Shown: positions 35,280 through 43,658 of the stretch, one piece after another | How the letters are laid out: each line of letters opens with the position of its first letter | Position numbering within the stretch: the first letter of the stretch is position 1 | Assembly (NCBI GenBank): GCA_035516795.1 | Contig: DATIZX010000028.1 | Span: 14,569-78,568, forward strand | Source of the DNA: DATJBF01 sp035516795 | GTDB taxonomy: Bacteria; Verrucomicrobiota; Verrucomicrobiia; Palsa-1439 | DNA: 64,000 nt | Reading direction: 5' to 3' | Position numbers and translations under genes: made by a program | Notes under the pieces: model-generated | What the model was told of the DNA's origin: nothing | The model's input: the letters and a program-made list of their open reading frames with translations, nothing else | Database searches by the model: none

Positions 35280-36992
35280 CTATTTCTTGTCGATGATCCG
35301 GCTAACGCAGACCAAACCGGCGATTTTGCCTTCCTCGTCACGATAAGGAACCTTGCTGGCGTAAACCACGACTTTTTCACCGCGCTGATCCGCCAGTTGC
35401 TCTTCCCGGTTTAACCGAGGAATCTTGGCATCCAAAACCGCCTGGTCATCCGCGCGAATCCGCTCCGCCACTTCCTGCGGATACAAATCAAAGTCGGTCT
35501 TGCCGGCGATATCTTCGACGGTTCGCAGTCCAAGAAATGCACGGTGCGATGGATTATCCATCAGATAGCGCCCTTGGGTATCCTTCACATAAACGAGGTC
35601 CGGCAAACTATCCAGCAAGTTGTGAAGCAGGTGCTCGGTCATCTCATGTTCGGTAACATCGCGGCTGATGCCGACCAGTCCAACGGATATGCCCTCCGTA
35701 TCGCGCAACGGCACCTTGGTCGCCGTGACCCAGCGAAACTGACCGTCGGCGCGACGAATGCGTTCCGTCTTGCTGATCAAACGCTCGCCAGATTCCAGGA
35801 TCCGCTGTTCGTCTGCAAGTGCAGCTTTGGCGTGCTCGGCTGTGAAAAAGTCGAAATCTGTTTTGCCGACGGCCTGATCAGCAGATTTCAAACCGAGCAC
35901 CTCAGCTTGAGCTCGGTTGACGCGGGTAAACCGAGACTGTGTGTCTTTGAAATAAATTGTATCAGGAATGTTGTCCATGAGCATCCGCAGTAGCAATTGC
36001 TCGTGCGCCAGTTCTTTGGTGCGCTCCCGGACGCGCCGTTCGAGTTCGTCGTTGGCCTTGCCCAGGACGATGGTATGCCCGCCAAACCAAGCAGCGGCCA
36101 GCGCCAGCAGCGAAACCACGGTTAGGCCTAGCAGATTATGTGCGAGTTGTTTGTTGGCGTCGACCAGAGCGATTTCGGTGGGAATGCTTACGCTCACGTA
36201 CGCATCTGCGGCCCCGCGCTTCCCGTTGATCGGAGAGAAGGCATAAATCTGTTGGACGCCATTGGTGTCGGCAATCTGCATTGTGCCCTGTCCGCGCGAG
36301 CCGGCCATTGCCCGGAACGGAAAGAGTTCGGGCGTTGACTGTATATGCCAATTCGTTTCCGGAGAACGAGCGAGGATGGCTCCTTGCCGATCAAAAACCA
36401 CTGAGGTCGCACCCTCCGGAAGTCTGATTCGACTGATACGGCGGTTCAAATACCTCAAATCTAACGCTGCGAAAACCACGGATTGCACAGGCCCGTTGCC
36501 ATCCGAGATGGGAGACGCGAAATCGACACATGGTTTGCCAGTGAGACGGTCAGTTTGCCATTCTCCAATGGCGAACTCGCGCGATTTAACCGCATTGTGA
36601 AACCAGCTCTGATCCGCGACGGTGACGGAATTAGTCAAAGGCACCGCGCTGCAAACCACAGTGCCATCCGGTGATGCGACGCCCAATGTGGAATAGAATG
36701 AATACATCGCGAGCAGTTTCGTCATTACCGTGCTGCAAGATTCAGGATTGTCGCTCCGAATCTCACGAAATTGTGCGAGACCACCCAATAATTGCTGTGC
36801 CCCATCCATCACTCCCGAGACATCGGTGGCCGTCAGGTTTGCGGTCCGAGATAGATTTTCATAGGCGGCTTCGGTTGCCACCAGGCGCTGCACGCGTGCT
36901 GTGTACAGGATCAGTCCTAGGGCAGGGATCACTGCCAATAGGACCAGAAGAACGAGTCGTACCCGCAAGCTACTAAGAGAAAATGCTTTCAT
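35280..36992 (-). CDS. Membrane sensor with extracellular Cache-like and two PAS domains, no output domain
   Basis: The 570-residue protein has TM1 (~11-31, LVLLVLLAVIPALGLILY), a periplasmic double-Cache-like domain (~40-285), TM2 (~287-310, LLGLTVVSLLALAAAWFGG), a short coiled coil (LERRVRERTKELAHEQLLL) and two PAS/PAC units (~330-450 and ~455-570). It ends at SRIIDKK right after the second PAC. No histidine kinase, GGDEF/EAL, phosphatase or methyl-accepting domain follows, and the sequence after the stop shows no frame that continues one. It may be a truncated kinase or a signal-binding partner working through another protein. The ligand is unknown. Confidence 0.82.
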   Translation of the reverse strand: MKAFSLSSLRVRLVLLVLLAVIPALGLILYTARVQRLVATEAAYENLSRTANLTATDVSGVMDGAQQLLGGLAQFREIRSDNPESCSTVMTKLLAMYSFYSTLGVASPDGTVVCSAVPLTNSVTVADQSWFHNAVKSREFAIGEWQTDRLTGKPCVDFASPISDGNGPVQSVVFAALDLRYLNRRISRIRLPEGATSVVFDRQGAILARSPETNWHIQSTPELFPFRAMAGSRGQGTMQIADTNGVQQIYAFSPINGKRGAADAYVSVSIPTEIALVDANKQLAHNLLGLTVVSLLALAAAWFGGHTIVLGKANDELERRVRERTKELAHEQLLLRMLMDNIPDTIYFKDTQSRFTRVNRAQAEVLGLKSADQAVGKTDFDFFTAEHAKAALADEQRILESGERLISKTERIRRADGQFRWVTATKVPLRDTEGISVGLVGISRDVTEHEMTEHLLHNLLDSLPDLVYVKDTQGRYLMDNPSHRAFLGLRTVEDIAGKTDFDLYPQEVAERIRADDQAVLDAKIPRLNREEQLADQRGEKVVVYASKVPYRDEEGKIAGLVCVSRIIDKK

Positions 36993-37111
36993 CTAGCCAT
37001 ACCTCCGTCGTTTACACTTTTAGCCTCTCGGGCATCAAAGCTAAGACTCAGAACTACAGAATCCTAACAACGAATGCAATACTGCAAATTGGCGCCCTTG
37101 GGAACGGCCTC

Positions 37112-37380
37112 TTATCTGGCAAGAATCCCCGGCCGATAACCACGGCTGCCGCTCCCTAAATTCAGCGTGCCCGCAGCCAGAGTCAGGGATGGAAACCAGG
37201 ACAGTTGCAGTTGTTGGCCCGGAGCAATCCCATTCGTGTAGGTCGCGATGCTTTGGCCGCCGAGAGCGCCGTTGCTTCGCGAATAACCCGCGGAAGAAAC
37301 GAAGCTCCTCTAAGCCGATGTGCCCCATGCGTTGACCGCGCTTTGTTGCGTCAAACCCCGCCCGTGTTCAAACTCTTTTG
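37112..37380 (-). pseudogene. Possible remnant of a secreted-protein C-terminus
   Basis: Read leftward in the frame ending with TAA at 37112-37114, the translation is protein-like: GRGLTQQSAVNAWGTSA, an in-frame TAG at 37310-37312, then VSSAGYSRSNGALGGQSIA and LQLSWFPSLTLAAGTLNLGS. Composition resembles extracellular beta-rich proteins. Two more stops lie just upstream of ~37420 and no start is present. I do not recognise the family. It may be the tail of a gene lost when the locus was rearranged. Confidence 0.3.
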
Positions 37381-37382
37381 GC

Positions 37383-37396
37383 GGGTAAAACGGTCC
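37383..37396 (+). promoter_or_regulatory. LacI-type operator candidate (weak)
   Basis: GGGTAAAACGGTCC carries the shared core TAAANCGNT but has a poor right half. It lies 128 bases upstream of the GH31 giant. Confidence 0.4.
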
Positions 37397-37523
37397 ACAG
37401 CAGGCTTGCCTTGATGCGAACAATTGCTACTATTCAGCCCTGTTCGGAACGCGTGGCACTCGGTCGCAGGGCAGTGCCCGGGCAAAAGCCTCCAAAGAGG
37501 CGGGCCGAAGGGAGAAAATCTAC

Positions 37524-40500
37524 ATGCGGTTCAGTACGGGTTTGGTCGCGGTGCTATGCGTGTTGGGCACCGACGCACTCGCGCAAACTGTGTTTACCGA
37601 GGCGGGCGGTGTGGTCGTCATCGAGGCGGAGGACTTTTCCAACAACACGCCACATAGTATCGACGGTACGAATTTCCAGTGGATCGCCACCAACGCCATT
37701 TCTGGCTTTAGCGGTAATGGCTACATGGAGGCGACACCCAACGTCGGTGCAAATCAGAGCGTCACGTGGCGCGATACGAGTCCGGAGCTGGATTACTCGG
37801 TCAACTTTAGCCAGAGCGGTACGCACTACGTCTGGGTGCGGGCGTTCGCTTTCACGAACACCGACGACTCTGTCCACGCCGGCTTAAACGGTATAACGAA
37901 CACGGCGTTCGGCATTTCGTTGGGGGATGCGCAGACGAATTTCTGGGCTTGGACCACCAATCGTGTCACCGGTGTCAGCAACCGCGCCACCATCAGTGCC
38001 TCCACTGGTACATACACGTTCAGCCTTTGGATGCGCGAAGACGGCATGCGCGTGGACAAAATCATTCTAACGACAAACATCAATTTCCAAGCGAGTCTTG
38101 GAAACGCATTTCACATTCCCAATGGAATCGAAGCCGGCTCGGGGAATACAACCATGCGCAGTCCAGTGGAGGCGATTTTCTCCAATACCGCGGTGTTCCT
38201 TTACACGGGCAACCAATTTCAAGGTTCAGGCGGCAATCCAGGGAATCAACTACAAACCGGCAGCACAATTCTCTATCGTAACGCGACGAATACGACATGG
38301 TCATCACTCCCGATGGCGTTCTGGTACACGGGCGGAGCGAGCGGAAATAACAAGTATTACTCGAATTCAATTCCCGCCAACCTCTTCAGTGCAGGCGACA
38401 CCGTGCAGTATTATTTCAAGATTGCGTACAGCGATCATCTTCCGACTTTCGTTGGTGGCAACAATATCAAATATGAGATCGAAGCTGATGCTCAAGCCAA
38501 TCCGTTCTCTTACACCGTTCAAGGGCCTCTCATTGCGCCTTCGGGTTGCTACATCGCGTACTCGAATGTGGTGGGATCGACCATCTACGAGGTTCGTATC
38601 TTCCAAAACTCCGGCCAAATCACGCTGAGCGGCCCGGATCTCGCAGGTAATCCTTTGGCTAATACCATCACTATCGAGCCGCCGTCCGCCACCGTGAACG
38701 GTAACAACATTTCACCAGGTCCAGTGTTTTCCTCAGCTCCGCTCAGCAATGGTCTTCAAGTGGTCGAGGCTTTCGGTTCAACCAGTGTGGTCGTCCAAAT
38801 CACCTTCCCGAATGACGGCGTGATGCATTACGAAGTGGCCGATTGGGGCGCGCAGGTGGTAGCGGCTACGGCCATCACGGCGCCGTCTGATCCCAGTGAA
38901 CACTTCTATGGTTTCGGCGAAAAATTCAACGCTCTCGATCAGTCCGGCAACAAGGTCCACATCCTGACACGCGATATCGCTGGCGACAAAGGCGACAATT
39001 CCTACAAGGTTGTGCCGTGGTTCATCAGCACGCGCGGTTACGGTTTTCATCTCGATTCGAGCGCCGAGAGCTATTTCGACATGCGTAATGAATTCTCTGA
39101 TCGGTATGTAATCAATAATTTGTTCGGCACTCTGAAGTTTAACGTGATCTGTGGACCGAGACTAACGGACGTGTTAACTCGCTACACTGGCTATTCGGGC
39201 CGACCGGCATTGCCGCCAAAGTGGGCGTTCGCACCCTGGATGTCGAGTGATGTCTGGCATACTGGCGGCGAGGTGCGCTATGCGATTTCGAAGTACCGTG
39301 CGCTCGGAATTCCAGGCTCAGCGTTCGTCTTCGATTCGCCGTGGGAAGTCGGCTATAACGATTTCACGTGGAATACGGCGCAGTGGGGGAGCAGCGGCAT
39401 CTGCTCGAATATTAATGGCGGCGGGGCTAGTAATTATTTGGGGTTCGCCAGCGTCACCGACATGATGACCTTTCTTCGTACGAACGGCTTTTATGCGATC
39501 TGTTGGATGACACCGTTCGTCGACACCAGTTCGCTCAATCCCGAAGGCGTGGCTGGTCTAAATACAAATCAATCTGCCAACTATGCCGAAGGTGCAGCCA
39601 GCAATTACTTCGTCCTCGCTTCCAGCGGTGGACCACCCCTTGTGGTGCCGTGGTGGAAAGGGAGCGGCAGCCCCATTGATTTCACCAATCCCAATGCCGC
39701 GCGTTGGGCACAGCGTCAACTCAGCAATCTTGTCGCCCAAAGCCTGAGCGGCGGGTTCAACGTCATCGGTGGATTCAAAACGGACGACGGCGAAACTGAC
39801 AACGGGTCGGATACGTACATCCCAACTACTGCTGTGTATTCCGACGGTCGCACGGGAATCGAGATGCGCAACGGTTTCTGCGTCGAGTATCACAAGATGA
39901 TCTGGAATGTGCTCGGTACGAACGGTCTGTTGCTTGCGCGGAGCGGCTTCTCCGGTTCTCAGGCATATTCTGGGCACTGGGCGGGCGATAATCAGCCGAA
40001 CTTTGGGGACTCCAACGGCCTGCCCAGTGTGGTGGTTGCCGGTCTGTCATCCGCCATGAGCGGCTTCTCCATCTGGGCATCTGATGTCGGCGGCTATCAG
40101 AATTCCAGTTTCAGTTCTACGCCCGACAATCTGTTCATGCGTTGGACGCAATTCGGCGCATTCTCGCCGCTGATGCAAATGCATCGTCAGGTTGATACCA
40201 GCAATCTGCAGCAGTTTCCCTGGGGTTATAGTGCCGACGCGTTGACGAATTATCTTTTCTACGCCAGATTGCACACGGCGTTGTTCCCATACATTTATTC
40301 GTACGCCGTGGAAAGCAGCACCAATGGCTTACCGATCATGCGCCCGCTCGTCCTGATGTTTCAGACGGATCCCAATACATATGGCGGCGATTACAACGCC
40401 AGTCACTCGTACTTGTTCGGTAATGAATTGCTTGTCGCTCCCGCCATCACTAACACGGTTTCCATTCGCTCGGTCTATCTACCGGAAGGTAATTGGTACG

Positions 40501-41372
40501 ATTTCTTTACCAATCTTCGATACCATGGAGGACAGACCGTCATTTGGACGAACACAAATCAATCCCAGATGCCGCTGTTCGTGTGCGAGGGCGGCATCAT
40601 CCCGATGATTTCGACGAATGTGCAGACGTTGTGCGACGCCTCCTATGTCAGTAATCCCGCCATCATGACAATGGACGACTCTCTTCAATTCCTTGTCTAT
40701 CCTACAACCAATTCGAGCTTTACGGTTTATGACGGTACTACCCTGTCGTGCCAATCGAATGGCACAGTTATCACTGCGACGCTAAACTCCAATCCGCGCC
40801 CGATTTTGCTGCGATTCTTTGCCGCGCAACCGTTCGGCGTGGAACGCGACGGAGTTCGGCTCCCGCAACGCAGCGATTCCACAGAGTTTGACGCCAATGA
40901 TCGCGGATGGTTCTCTGACAGCGATGGGTTTGTGAACGTCAAATTCAATCATATGGGTGGCGTTACGCAAATCGCGTTCGGCCCGGATTCAGTTGGCGAC
41001 GGCATTTCCGATTCATGGCGTGCTTCGCAGTTTGGCGCGCCCACCACGACAAACGCCAACTCCTGTGCCACCTGTGATCCCGACGGAGATGGACTGAACA
41101 ACCTGCAGGAGTATCTTGCGGGAACCATTCCCCTCGATTCCTCAAACCTGCTGAAGATAGATTCAGCCACCACGAGCGGCAGTAATGTCGTCATTAATTT
41201 TGGAAGCGTTCTCGGGATGAAGTATCAAGTCGAATATAGTGCCGATCTTTCGAGTGGAACGTGGCCGGTGTTGACCAACGGCGTCGTCGGCACGGGCGGA
41301 TCGCTCCCAATTATCGACCCGAACGGTACAGGCCTGACGCAGAGGTTTTATCGAATCAGACTGTTGCCGTAG
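37524..41372 (+). CDS. Secreted multidomain GH31 enzyme with N-terminal carbohydrate-binding modules
   Basis: ATG 37524 follows GGGAG; signal peptide RFSTGLVAVLCVLGTDALA. The 1282-residue protein has a CBM6/35-like domain (~25-185, VVVIEAEDFSNN), a second beta module (~215-330, LYTGNQFQGSGG...GDTVQYYFKI), a GH31 N-terminal sheet and barrel (~340-950) with nucleophile Asp754 in FKTDDGE and acid/base Asp822 in HWAGDNQ, C-terminal sheets, one DPDGDGLNNLQEY repeat and the shared tail ending RFYRIRLLP. The first ~330 residues are closely similar to those of the GH13 at 46871, although the catalytic domains are unrelated. Expected to act on alpha-glucosides or as an alpha-glucosyltransferase at the cell surface. 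Confidence 0.9.
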   Translation: MRFSTGLVAVLCVLGTDALAQTVFTEAGGVVVIEAEDFSNNTPHSIDGTNFQWIATNAISGFSGNGYMEATPNVGANQSVTWRDTSPELDYSVNFSQSGTHYVWVRAFAFTNTDDSVHAGLNGITNTAFGISLGDAQTNFWAWTTNRVTGVSNRATISASTGTYTFSLWMREDGMRVDKIILTTNINFQASLGNAFHIPNGIEAGSGNTTMRSPVEAIFSNTAVFLYTGNQFQGSGGNPGNQLQTGSTILYRNATNTTWSSLPMAFWYTGGASGNNKYYSNSIPANLFSAGDTVQYYFKIAYSDHLPTFVGGNNIKYEIEADAQANPFSYTVQGPLIAPSGCYIAYSNVVGSTIYEVRIFQNSGQITLSGPDLAGNPLANTITIEPPSATVNGNNISPGPVFSSAPLSNGLQVVEAFGSTSVVVQITFPNDGVMHYEVADWGAQVVAATAITAPSDPSEHFYGFGEKFNALDQSGNKVHILTRDIAGDKGDNSYKVVPWFISTRGYGFHLDSSAESYFDMRNEFSDRYVINNLFGTLKFNVICGPRLTDVLTRYTGYSGRPALPPKWAFAPWMSSDVWHTGGEVRYAISKYRALGIPGSAFVFDSPWEVGYNDFTWNTAQWGSSGICSNINGGGASNYLGFASVTDMMTFLRTNGFYAICWMTPFVDTSSLNPEGVAGLNTNQSANYAEGAASNYFVLASSGGPPLVVPWWKGSGSPIDFTNPNAARWAQRQLSNLVAQSLSGGFNVIGGFKTDDGETDNGSDTYIPTTAVYSDGRTGIEMRNGFCVEYHKMIWNVLGTNGLLLARSGFSGSQAYSGHWAGDNQPNFGDSNGLPSVVVAGLSSAMSGFSIWASDVGGYQNSSFSSTPDNLFMRWTQFGAFSPLMQMHRQVDTSNLQQFPWGYSADALTNYLFYARLHTALFPYIYSYAVESSTNGLPIMRPLVLMFQTDPNTYGGDYNASHSYLFGNELLVAPAITNTVSIRSVYLPEGNWYDFFTNLRYHGGQTVIWTNTNQSQMPLFVCEGGIIPMISTNVQTLCDASYVSNPAIMTMDDSLQFLVYPTTNSSFTVYDGTTLSCQSNGTVITATLNSNPRPILLRFFAAQPFGVERDGVRLPQRSDSTEFDANDRGWFSDSDGFVNVKFNHMGGVTQIAFGPDSVGDGISDSWRASQFGAPTTTNANSCATCDPDGDGLNNLQEYLAGTIPLDSSNLLKIDSATTSGSNVVINFGSVLGMKYQVEYSADLSSGTWPVLTNGVVGTGGSLPIIDPNGTGLTQRFYRIRLLP

Positions 41373-41387
41373 CGCAAAACGGCCGCG

Positions 41388-43457
41388 TTAAGAATGCCGT
41401 CGCCGCCGCAGGACACCTACTCCCGCCAAGCCTGCTACAACCAGCAACAATGTTGACGGTTCTGGAATAAGCTCAATCGTGATGTCGTTGGAATTGTAAA
41501 CGACATTGTAGTTTGGCGTTACCGAACCGAAGACGCCAGACACGGCACTGAAGGTCGCAACCGTGTAAACGTTCCCGATTGCGCCGCCTGAGATGTCGAG
41601 CGCGCTGTTGGAATCCAACGTGAGGCCTCCAGTTATTGCCAGCAGATCTTGCTGACCTGCCAACAATCCCAATTCAACCTCGAAGGTACTATTGCTGCCA
41701 AACGCAACGTCTCCACCAACGTTGAGTGTTCCCAGGCTCAAGCCGGGCGATATTACACCACCGCTCACGTTTGTGACCGAGGCATTGATGACGCCATTGC
41801 CGTCGATTATGCCCGCGTTGAGCAACGCGCGGGCGTTGTTCAGTCCTCCGTCATCCGCGGTTTCTAGCACTCCGTTGTTCAGGCTGACAAGCCCCGAATT
41901 GATGGGCAGGTTTCCAGCATTCCATGCCGCCGACGTACGGCTGAGCCGGACTGTGCTGCTGCCGCTGATAAAGACCGAACCGTTGGCTTCATTGTTGAAT
42001 GGGTTGGAAAACGAGTTCGATGTGTTGATGGTTAAGCGACCACCTCCGCTGACGTCCATGATGCCGTTGTTAAACAGGCCAAAGTTGTTTCCGCCCGAGC
42101 CAAAACCGGTAGTGATTGTCGCGTTGCCGCCTCCAGATTTCTTGATCACCCATTCATTGGTCAATGACCCTGCTGACGCCGAATTGGCAATGAAAACATT
42201 GGCTGCGCCCGCAAAATCGATCGTGCCCGAATTCTCCCGGTAACTGGTGGAGAGTGTCATGTTCGCGCCGTCAATGACACGAATCGTCCCATTGCTGTTG
42301 AGCAGGGTGCCCCCGCCGAGATCAAAGTTGCCAGTGGTGAAATTCAATACACTGGCATTGCCGCCGTAATTCGTGGATACCCATGTGCCGTTGTTGCCCG
42401 TACCCGAAACGAAAGAGAGTGTGCCATCCCGGGCTTCGATCGTGCCCAGATTCCGCATGGTAAGATTCATCAGGCCATTGCCCCGAATGTAACCACTGCT
42501 GCCATTCACGACAATGCGTGATGTGTTGGTGCTACCTAGACCGTCCGTATCAAAGGTCAACGCTGTCCCGCCGTTCATGAAAATGGTGCCGAAATTGGTG
42601 GGCGCCGGACCGGAGGTCCAGGCATTTGCCGAACGGCGCAGCTCCAAAACGCCATTAGTGTCAACTTGGATAAAACCGGTCGAGCTGTTTTGAAAGCCGC
42701 CCCGGCTGAAGGCATCGCGCGAATCGATACGGAGGGTGCCCGCATTCACGAAAATCGAGCCGTTGTTGACCAGCGCCCGGTTCTGATTGCCAAAATTGCC
42801 GACGAAAGCACCAGTGCCCGAACCGTTCATCACAATCGTCCCGAGCGTATCGTTGGTGAATGCCAGTGCCTGGCCATAATTCATCGACACCAGTTGGCCA
42901 TTGTTCGGTTTGAACTGAATCGTGCCCGCATTGACGATTCCATTGGTGGTGGCGCCCGCTCCGTCAATCAGGAACGTGCTGAAACCAGAGCCCGGTGAGG
43001 CATTGGACAAAATCAGCGTACCGGCTTGTCCACCCGCGCGAAGGTTGAAAGTGAGGTTATTGTCCTGTCCAATGATGGCGTTCGTGGTGAGAATCAACGA
43101 AGCATTCTTCCCGAGTTGCAAGCCGAAGTTTGATCGCCAGAAAACGCCCGGAGCTTGCACGACCGTTACCGATGCGTTGCCCAATCCGTTCGAGATGGCC
43201 AAGTAGTTGATCGTGTTCGTCGCTCCGATGGTGCTTGACCCACCCATATTCGTGATGAGTTGCGCCGAGACAAGGTTATTGGTAATCCGCACGTCATCCG
43301 CAGCTCCAGGTGGAAAACTGCTCCAATTGACGGAACTGTTCCAGTTGAACGTGCCACCCAAGGTATTCGTCCAGAGCGATTCCGCGGCGAGTGTGATTTG
43401 TGTAGATGCAATGACAAATAGCGCGGCTACAAAAAGAGCACGAATTCTGGCTCGCAT
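41388..43457 (-). CDS. PEP-CTERM beta-strand-repeat surface protein
   Basis: ATG 43457 has GGGAGA upstream and a signal peptide (LFVAALFVIASTQITLAAE); the longer frame to 43511 is unlikely. The 689-residue protein is a parallel-beta-helix-like protein rich in Asn, Gly, Ser and Thr with many NNG/NSG turns and short 'nagtI' strands, similar to autotransporter-associated beta-strand repeat proteins (GTWVSTNYGGNASVLNFTTG; LGTLNVGGDVAFGSNSTFEV). It ends with the exosortase signal IPEPSTLLLVVAGLAGVGVLRRRRHS-type tail (PEP motif, hydrophobic helix, Arg-rich end). Probably an exported, exosortase-processed matrix or surface component. It is divergent from the tandem GH13 genes. No exosortase is in the window. 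Confidence 0.88.
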   Translation of the reverse strand: MRARIRALFVAALFVIASTQITLAAESLWTNTLGGTFNWNSSVNWSSFPPGAADDVRITNNLVSAQLITNMGGSSTIGATNTINYLAISNGLGNASVTVVQAPGVFWRSNFGLQLGKNASLILTTNAIIGQDNNLTFNLRAGGQAGTLILSNASPGSGFSTFLIDGAGATTNGIVNAGTIQFKPNNGQLVSMNYGQALAFTNDTLGTIVMNGSGTGAFVGNFGNQNRALVNNGSIFVNAGTLRIDSRDAFSRGGFQNSSTGFIQVDTNGVLELRRSANAWTSGPAPTNFGTIFMNGGTALTFDTDGLGSTNTSRIVVNGSSGYIRGNGLMNLTMRNLGTIEARDGTLSFVSGTGNNGTWVSTNYGGNASVLNFTTGNFDLGGGTLLNSNGTIRVIDGANMTLSTSYRENSGTIDFAGAANVFIANSASAGSLTNEWVIKKSGGGNATITTGFGSGGNNFGLFNNGIMDVSGGGRLTINTSNSFSNPFNNEANGSVFISGSSTVRLSRTSAAWNAGNLPINSGLVSLNNGVLETADDGGLNNARALLNAGIIDGNGVINASVTNVSGGVISPGLSLGTLNVGGDVAFGSNSTFEVELGLLAGQQDLLAITGGLTLDSNSALDISGGAIGNVYTVATFSAVSGVFGSVTPNYNVVYNSNDITIELIPEPSTLLLVVAGLAGVGVLRRRRHS

Positions 43458-43532
43458 AAAAAATCTCCCTCGTCTAAGCCGTCTGTGTTGGCTAACACGC
43501 GTAAACTGCAACCCTAGGTTGTTTTTAATACA

Positions 43533-43546
43533 GTAAAACGCTTCGA
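43533..43546 (+). promoter_or_regulatory. LacI-type operator candidate
   Basis: GTAAAACGCTTCGA fits the shared core TAAANCGNT. It lies between the divergent PEP-CTERM gene (76 bases from its start) and the first tandem GH13 (112 bases). A related half-site, TAGCGTTTCGAC at 43621-43632, lies closer to the GH13 start. Confidence 0.5.
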
Positions 43547-43658
43547 TAAGTCAATACAATTGTGGCACTTCTGTGACCTTTTTACAGCCCATTATGCTTG
43601 TTTTTGATGGCCGATGAGTATAGCGTTTCGACATTCTAAGGTTTTAACGGGTCGCTAG

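Larger units (their letters stand above)
36993..37523. other. Intergenic region (531 bp) with decayed reading frame, operator and structured leader
   Basis: The region lies between the sensor start and the GH31 giant. It holds, from left to right, the sensor promoter zone, a protein-like but stop-interrupted minus-strand frame (37112-37380), an operator candidate (37383-37396) and a GC-rich leader with two hairpins (37469-37479 and 37488-37501). No intact gene is seen. Confidence 0.6.

Noticed and set aside
37506..37530. Stretch before and over the GH31 start resembling the end of a bacterial group II intron domain
   Set aside because: Only a short visual resemblance; no domain V, no reverse-transcriptase frame and the ATG with signal peptide follows directly.
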